Source of the DNA: JBGOUV01 sp041477815
GTDB taxonomy: Bacteria > Acidobacteriota > Terriglobia > Bryobacterales > JACQDG01
Direction of reading: 5' to 3'
DNA length: 5,956 nucleotides
Assembly (NCBI GenBank): GCA_041477815.1
Contig: JBGOUV010000408.1
Location: forward strand, 1-5,956
Made by a program: the position numbers and the translations under genes. Shown piece by piece: positions 1-3,562 of the stretch. Below the pieces are notes generated by a model, which saw only the letters and a program-made list of their open reading frames with translations, was not told the origin of the DNA and did no database searches. Every line of letters begins with the position of its first letter. Position 1 is the stretch's first letter.

Positions 1-88
1 CACTGGTGACCGTCTCCGGGGGCTGATTCTCCTCTGTTGGACCCTCACCTTCCGGGTGAATCGCTACCAGGGCTCGTTCGTCGCTCAT
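1..88 (-). CDS. Possible N-terminal start of an unidentified protein (partial, runs off left edge)
   Basis: From the ATG at 88-86 the minus strand stays open to the window edge, giving 29 codons that begin MSDERALVAIHPEGEG. The visible part is hydrophilic and acidic, with no signal peptide or membrane segment, so a cytoplasmic protein is the simplest reading. An in-frame TAG lies seven codons upstream, so the ATG is the natural start. There is no clear Shine-Dalgarno sequence, and an interrupted palindrome occupies the 32 bases directly upstream. The gene would lie 82 bases downstream of the M16 peptidase stop in the same direction, so it could share that transcript. The fragment is too short to assign a family, and an open stretch of this length could be chance in GC-rich DNA. 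Confidence 0.35.
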   Translation of the reverse strand, partial: MSDERALVAIHPEGEGPTEENQPPETVTS

Positions 89-120
89 GTTGAACAGTAT
101 CAGCTACTTCACTGCTCAAC
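89..120. promoter_or_regulatory. Interrupted palindrome touching the start codon of the left-edge reading frame
   Basis: GTTGAACAGT (89-98) and ACTGCTCAAC (111-120) are inverted copies matching at 9 of 10 positions, with a 12-base spacer. The half-site centres are about 22 bp apart, roughly two helical turns, as expected for an operator bound by a dimeric regulator. In the minus-strand RNA the single mismatch becomes a G-U pair, so a 10-bp stem with a 12-base loop could form directly before the AUG at 88. Both readings fit control of the left-edge gene; neither is proven. No U-run follows, so an ordinary intrinsic terminator for the upstream peptidase gene is less likely. Confidence 0.45.
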
Positions 121-170
121 CGAAAGGGCGACTGCCGCTTCTAGGATGAAGGCGGGATCTGCGCCCGGGT

Positions 171-2876
171 TCATTGCGGTGCGGCCGCCTTCTGGAAGTC
201 TCCCGCCTTGAAGATGGCGATCTGAGCGGGGTCCAGGTGCTGGCGCAGAGCGGCGGTGATCTGGTCCGAGGAGAGAGAGGCGATCTTCCTTTCCAGGTCC
301 GCCTCGAAGGCGGCGGTGCGGCCGTAATGGGCGTGGGAGCGGAGACGGCGGACCAATTCCGGGTCCTGGGAGCGAGAAACCTGTTGGGCCTGGAGCCAGC
401 CGGACTTGCCGGCGGCGATTTCGCCGGCCGTGAAGCCGTCCTGGAGGGCGCGATCGATCTCCTCGCGAAAGGCCTTTTCCACTCGGGGCACGTTCCGGGG
501 ATTGGCGATGGCAAAGGCCATCCAGACGGTGCTCGCTTCCCGGGGCTGCGGCTGGAGGGTGGAGCCGACACCGTAGCTCAGGCCTTCCTTGCCGCGGATG
601 CGCAGGTATAAGCGCGAGGCGGAGTGACCTCCCAGCAGGTAATTACCGAGGACCAGGGCGGGATAGTCGGGGTCCTCGTCGCCAACGGGCAGGCGGAGGC
701 CGGCATAGAAGACGGCGTTTTGCTTGTCGGGGACTTCGAGCTGCTGGTGGCGGGCGGCGATCTTCTGGTAAGGGCGCTTCAGCTCGGCGTAGGGCCGGGG
801 CGCCTTCCAGCCGGCGGTCAGCTCGGTGACCTGTTTCTGGACATCGTCGGGCTCGAAGTCGCCGGTCATGACCAGCTCGCCCTCGGAGGCGCCGTAGAAG
901 CTGCGGTAGAACTGCTTGGCCTGCTCGAGGGTGACGGCCTTGATCTGGGCGATGCGCTCGTCGGGGGTGGGGACGTAGCGCGGGTCGCCCTCGGGATGGG
1001 GATTCAGGTGGCGCTGGAGAGCGTTGAGGCCCAGGAACTGCGGGTCGCTGCGGTTGGTCTCGTAGCGGGCGAGGGTCTCCTGGCGAAGCTGCTCGAATTC
1101 ATCGGCGGGGAAGGATGGCTGGCGCAGCGCCTCGGCCACCAGGTAGCCCACGTCCTGCAAATTGGCGCGGACGGTTTCGATGGAGATCTCGCTGGAGTTG
1201 GCGTCACCCTGGATCTGGACGCGGGCCTTGAGGCGGTCCAGCTCGTCGCGGATTTGCTGGCGGCTGCGGCGGGCCGTGCCGCGCAGGAGCATGCCCCGAG
1301 CCATTTCGGCGGCGGCGCCCTGGTGGCGCAGGCTGGCTTCATCGCCGAAGTAGAGGCGCAGAACGGCGGTGACCGTGCTGCCGCGGGTGAGCTTAGGTAG
1401 CAGGACTATCTTCAGGCCGCCGGGCAGGCGGGTTCGGACGGCGCGCTTGTCGATGTTGGCGGGGGAGGGGTCAAAGGCTTCTCCGGCGCGGTAGGCGGGG
1501 TCACCCTTGTAGTCCTGGACCAGCGCGGCCACGTCGGGCGGGCCCGGGATCTCGGCCCGCACGGGATGGGCTTCCGGGATAAACAGGCCGACGGTGCGGT
1601 TGGACGGCTGGAGGTAAGCGGCGGCGACGCGCTGCACGTCCTGCGGGGTGACTTGGCGGATGCGGTCGCGGTGGAGGAAGAGCAGACGCCAGTCGCCCTG
1701 GGAAGCCCACTCGCTCAGCTCCAGGCCAACCTGCTCGGGGTTGGTGAGCTCCAACTCGAGGTCGCGGAGGATCTGGGCGCGGGCGCGGTTGACTTCCTGC
1801 TGGGTCACGGGCTCGGCGGCGAGGGCGTCGAGGGTGCGAAGGAGGGCGTCGCGGGCGTCGTCGAGGGAGGACTCTTTGCGAACCAGGGCCCGAAACAGGA
1901 CCGCGCCCGGCTCGCGCAGGGTGAGGGCGGAGGCTCCCACGGAGGCCGCCTTCCGGGTCTCGATCAAGGCCTTGTGGAGACGCCCGCCGGGGCTCGCGCC
2001 CAGGATGCTGTTCAGGACGGCGACGGCGGCGAAGTCGGGGTGGGCGCCGGGGGGAACGTGGTAGGCGGCCAGCGCCACCTGGACGTCCCCGGCGCGGCGC
2101 AGGATTACCTGGCGCTCGCCGTCCTGGGTGGGCTCGGCGGTGTAGGTGACGGGGAGCCGGCGGGTGGCGCGCGGCGCTTTGCCGAGGGTCGCTTCGGCCA
2201 GGGGGAGAGCCTGGGCCTCGTCGAACTTGCCGGCCACCACGACCACCGCATTGTCCGGCTGATAATAGGTCTTATAAAAAGTCTGCAGGCGCTCGATGGG
2301 GACGCGCTCGATGTCGGAACGGGCGCCGATGGTGGACTTGCCATAGTTGTGCCACAGGTAGGCAGTGGAGAGCACGCGCCCGTACAGAACGCCATAGGGG
2401 CTGTTTTCGCCGGCTTCGAACTCGTTGCGCACCACGGTCATCTGGCTGTCCAGGATCTCCTTCTTGACGAAGGCGTTGACCATGCGGTCGGCTTCCAGGT
2501 CCAGAGCCCAGGCCAGGTTGTCGCCGGAGGCGGGGAAGATCTCGTAGTAGTTGGTACGGTCGTACCAGGTAGTGGCATTGCGGCGGGCGCCGCGGGCGGC
2601 CTGCTCCTGCTTGGCGTCGGGGTGCCGGGGCGAGCCGTAGGAGACCAGGTGCTCGATAAGATGAGCCATACCGGCTTCGCCGTAGTTCTCGTGGCGGGAC
2701 CCGACCAGGTAGGTGACGTTGACGGTGATGGTGGGCTTGGAGGGGTCGGGGAACAGGATCAGGCGGAGACCGTTGGAGAAGCGGTATTCGGTGAGGCCCT
2801 CCACCGAGGCGACTCTTTCCGCGGCGGCGGCGGCCGGGAGGGCTGCCAGACAAAGCGTGAGGGCCAGGGTGCGCAT
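171..2876 (-). CDS. Exported M16-family (pitrilysin/insulinase-like) zinc metallopeptidase, two-repeat form
   Basis: The product has 901 residues. Residues 1-19 form a signal peptide (MRTLALTLCLAALPAAAAA), so the enzyme is probably periplasmic. The M16 inverted zinc motif HxxEH is H72-L-I-E75-H76, and the third zinc ligand is E152 in RNEFE, at the family's usual distance; E75 is the catalytic base. The N-terminal half (about 25-460) is the active repeat. The C-terminal half (about 475-895) repeats the fold but has lost HxxEH (AAEMARG at 521-527), while it keeps the substrate-binding R761...Y768 pair in RGKEGLSYG. The two halves together should form one clamshell peptidase that degrades peptides or small unfolded proteins. 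The ATG at 2876 is preferred because it starts directly with the signal peptide. A TTG at 2927 would add 17 residues before it, with GGAGG only a base or two away. A GAGGA lies 14 bases before the ATG, which is rather far. The gene follows the small secreted protein gene after 188 bases. Family assignment is firm; the substrate is unknown. Confidence 0.95.
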   Translation of the reverse strand: MRTLALTLCLAALPAAAAAERVASVEGLTEYRFSNGLRLILFPDPSKPTITVNVTYLVGSRHENYGEAGMAHLIEHLVSYGSPRHPDAKQEQAARGARRNATTWYDRTNYYEIFPASGDNLAWALDLEADRMVNAFVKKEILDSQMTVVRNEFEAGENSPYGVLYGRVLSTAYLWHNYGKSTIGARSDIERVPIERLQTFYKTYYQPDNAVVVVAGKFDEAQALPLAEATLGKAPRATRRLPVTYTAEPTQDGERQVILRRAGDVQVALAAYHVPPGAHPDFAAVAVLNSILGASPGGRLHKALIETRKAASVGASALTLREPGAVLFRALVRKESSLDDARDALLRTLDALAAEPVTQQEVNRARAQILRDLELELTNPEQVGLELSEWASQGDWRLLFLHRDRIRQVTPQDVQRVAAAYLQPSNRTVGLFIPEAHPVRAEIPGPPDVAALVQDYKGDPAYRAGEAFDPSPANIDKRAVRTRLPGGLKIVLLPKLTRGSTVTAVLRLYFGDEASLRHQGAAAEMARGMLLRGTARRSRQQIRDELDRLKARVQIQGDANSSEISIETVRANLQDVGYLVAEALRQPSFPADEFEQLRQETLARYETNRSDPQFLGLNALQRHLNPHPEGDPRYVPTPDERIAQIKAVTLEQAKQFYRSFYGASEGELVMTGDFEPDDVQKQVTELTAGWKAPRPYAELKRPYQKIAARHQQLEVPDKQNAVFYAGLRLPVGDEDPDYPALVLGNYLLGGHSASRLYLRIRGKEGLSYGVGSTLQPQPREASTVWMAFAIANPRNVPRVEKAFREEIDRALQDGFTAGEIAAGKSGWLQAQQVSRSQDPELVRRLRSHAHYGRTAAFEADLERKIASLSSDQITAALRQHLDPAQIAIFKAGDFQKAAAPQ

Positions 2877-2989
2877 GGTATCGACACCAATCCTCGAGCA
2901 GATGACAATCACGGTTTCGATCGGCAAACCTCCACGCCGGCCAGCGGCTGTCGTCGACGGCGACCCTGAACAACACTACGAGAATACGT

Positions 2990-3034
2990 CCCTCCGGCCC
3001 GGCGTTGCCGAGGGAGACAACCCCGGCCGGAGGG
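2990..3034 (-). terminator. GC-rich hairpin downstream of the small secreted protein gene; possible terminator
   Basis: CCCTCCGGCC (2990-2999) and GGCCGGAGGG (3025-3034) are perfect 10-bp inverted arms around a 25-base loop. On the minus strand the hairpin begins 31 bases after the stop of the 99-residue protein and ends 114 bases before the peptidase ATG. No U-tract follows on the minus strand, so it is not a classical intrinsic terminator. It could still slow or end transcription, protect the RNA 3' end, or lie in the peptidase leader. Confidence 0.35.
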
Positions 3035-3064
3035 AAAAGGCGCAGCCCGCTGCCTGGAGGAACC

Positions 3065-3364
3065 CTACTTCACGGAGTCGACGTGGATCGAGTCGCCGTC
3101 GAGCTTGCCCGAAACGGTGATCTTCTCGCCGGCCTTGGCCTTCACAGAGTCCGGGTTGTGGACCTTGATGACCTTCTTGTCGTCGGTGACCAGAACAATG
3201 TCTCCGCCCTTCTCGATGCACTTCTTGGCGCAGGCAGCGTGACCGTCCCCGGCCCGACCCTTCGCGCCGCAGGCGGCGTCGGTTACGAAGCCGGTGACGT
3301 CAGCAGCCACGGCCAGACCTGTCAGCACAAAAGCAAACACCATAACCACTGCGAGTTTCTTCAT
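3065..3364 (-). CDS. Small exported protein with a Cys/His cluster, unknown function
   Basis: The product is 99 residues long and complete. Residues 1-20 are a signal peptide (K2, K3, hydrophobic core, AVA before A21), so the mature protein of about 79 residues should be periplasmic or secreted. The mature part has two zones. Residues 22-50 carry C32, H42, C45 and C49 in a DAACGAKG...GHAACAKKC arrangement that could bind a metal or form a disulfide. Residues 51-99 are rich in Lys, Asp and Val with alternating hydrophobic residues (DIVLVTDDKKVIKV, EKITVSGKLDGDSIHVDSVK), suggesting a small beta-barrel of OB-like type. I remember similar small proteins from Acidobacteria, possibly a DUF5818-like group, but cannot confirm it. 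The start is firm: AAGGAGGAA (3371-3379) lies just ahead of the ATG. The gene is divergent from the metal ATPase, so a role in metal handling is possible but only inferred from position and the Cys/His residues. Confidence 0.9.
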   Translation of the reverse strand: MKKLAVVMVFAFVLTGLAVAADVTGFVTDAACGAKGRAGDGHAACAKKCIEKGGDIVLVTDDKKVIKVHNPDSVKAKAGEKITVSGKLDGDSIHVDSVK

Positions 3365-3370
3365 GCAAAC

Positions 3371-3379
3371 TTCCTCCTT
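3371..3379 (-). promoter_or_regulatory. Strong ribosome binding site of the small secreted protein
   Basis: The minus strand reads AAGGAGGAA, containing a full AGGAGG, about eight bases before the ATG at 3364. It is the best Shine-Dalgarno sequence in the window and fixes the start. It suggests high translation compared with the peptidase, which has only a distant GAGGA. Confidence 0.85.
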
Positions 3380-3390
3380 GAGAAGTCAAT

Positions 3391-3420
3391 AGGATAGCGC
3401 ATCCGGAGAAAGATACGCAA
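3391..3420 (-). promoter_or_regulatory. Candidate sigma70-type promoter for the small secreted protein
   Basis: On the minus strand a -35-like TTGCGT (3420-3415) and a -10-like TATCCT (3396-3391) are separated by 18 bases. Transcription would start near 3384, leaving a leader of about 20 bases that consists mostly of the ribosome binding site. The match to consensus is moderate (four of six in each box), and its position relative to the gene is ideal. Confidence 0.45.
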
Positions 3421-3456
3421 CAGTGTCGGGATTGGTTTTTTTGGGGCCGCGGCGCC

Positions 3457-3523
3457 GAACCGCGACCGTCTGGGAGCGCAGGGCTCGGCAAATCGGGGAT
3501 CCAGGCCGTTACGGTCGCGGTTC
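3457..3523. repeat. Perfect 13-bp inverted repeat, REP-like intergenic element
   Basis: GAACCGCGACCGT (3457-3469) and ACGGTCGCGGTTC (3511-3523) are exact reverse complements separated by 41 bases. The outer flanks can pair further with a mismatch and G-U pairs (3451-3455 with 3525-3529). The loop holds smaller pairings: GAGC (3474-3477) with GCTC (3483-3486), or CTGG (3470-3473) with CCAG (3501-3504). Read on the minus strand, the left arm and its flank encode LPDGRGSAP, which resembles a spurious peptide I remember from dispersed intergenic palindromes in acidobacterial genomes. I therefore favour a two-unit REP/BIME-type element, though an operator or leader structure for the divergent genes is possible. 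The right arm ends 39 bases before the ATPase start codon. Confidence 0.6.
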
Positions 3524-3549
3524 CGTGCTTTGTCCGATGTGGTATTTTT

Positions 3550-3555
3550 GGGAAG
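3550..3555 (+). promoter_or_regulatory. Ribosome binding site of the ATPase-HflK gene
   Basis: GGGAAG ends seven bases before the ATG at 3563. It is a moderate Shine-Dalgarno match and is the reason for preferring this ATG to the in-frame GTG at 3539, which lies eight codons upstream. Confidence 0.55.
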
Positions 3556-3562
3556 CTCTTTT

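Noticed and set aside
624..1400. Plus-strand frame of 258 codons opposite the peptidase C-terminal half
   Set aside because: Its Gly/Leu/Val-rich composition mirrors the C-rich peptidase codons; no motif or ribosome binding site was seen.
2877..2927. Longer peptidase start at a TTG (2927)
   Set aside because: It would put 17 residues before an otherwise ideal signal peptide, and the nearby GGAGG is too close to the TTG to serve it.
1566..2969. Long plus-strand reading frame (467 codons) opposite the peptidase
   Set aside because: It is antisense to a clear M16 peptidase, is abnormally rich in Gly, Ala and Val, shows no domain, and is explained by GC-rich codon use.
3436..3442. Run of seven T as an intrinsic terminator in the divergent spacer
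   Set aside because: No GC-rich stem precedes it on the plus strand, and no transcript is expected to end there because both flanking genes point away.
3300..3491. Short minus-strand frame containing LPDGRGSAP
   Set aside because: It reads through the intergenic palindrome and overlaps the small secreted protein gene. I treat it as a translation of a repeat, not a gene.
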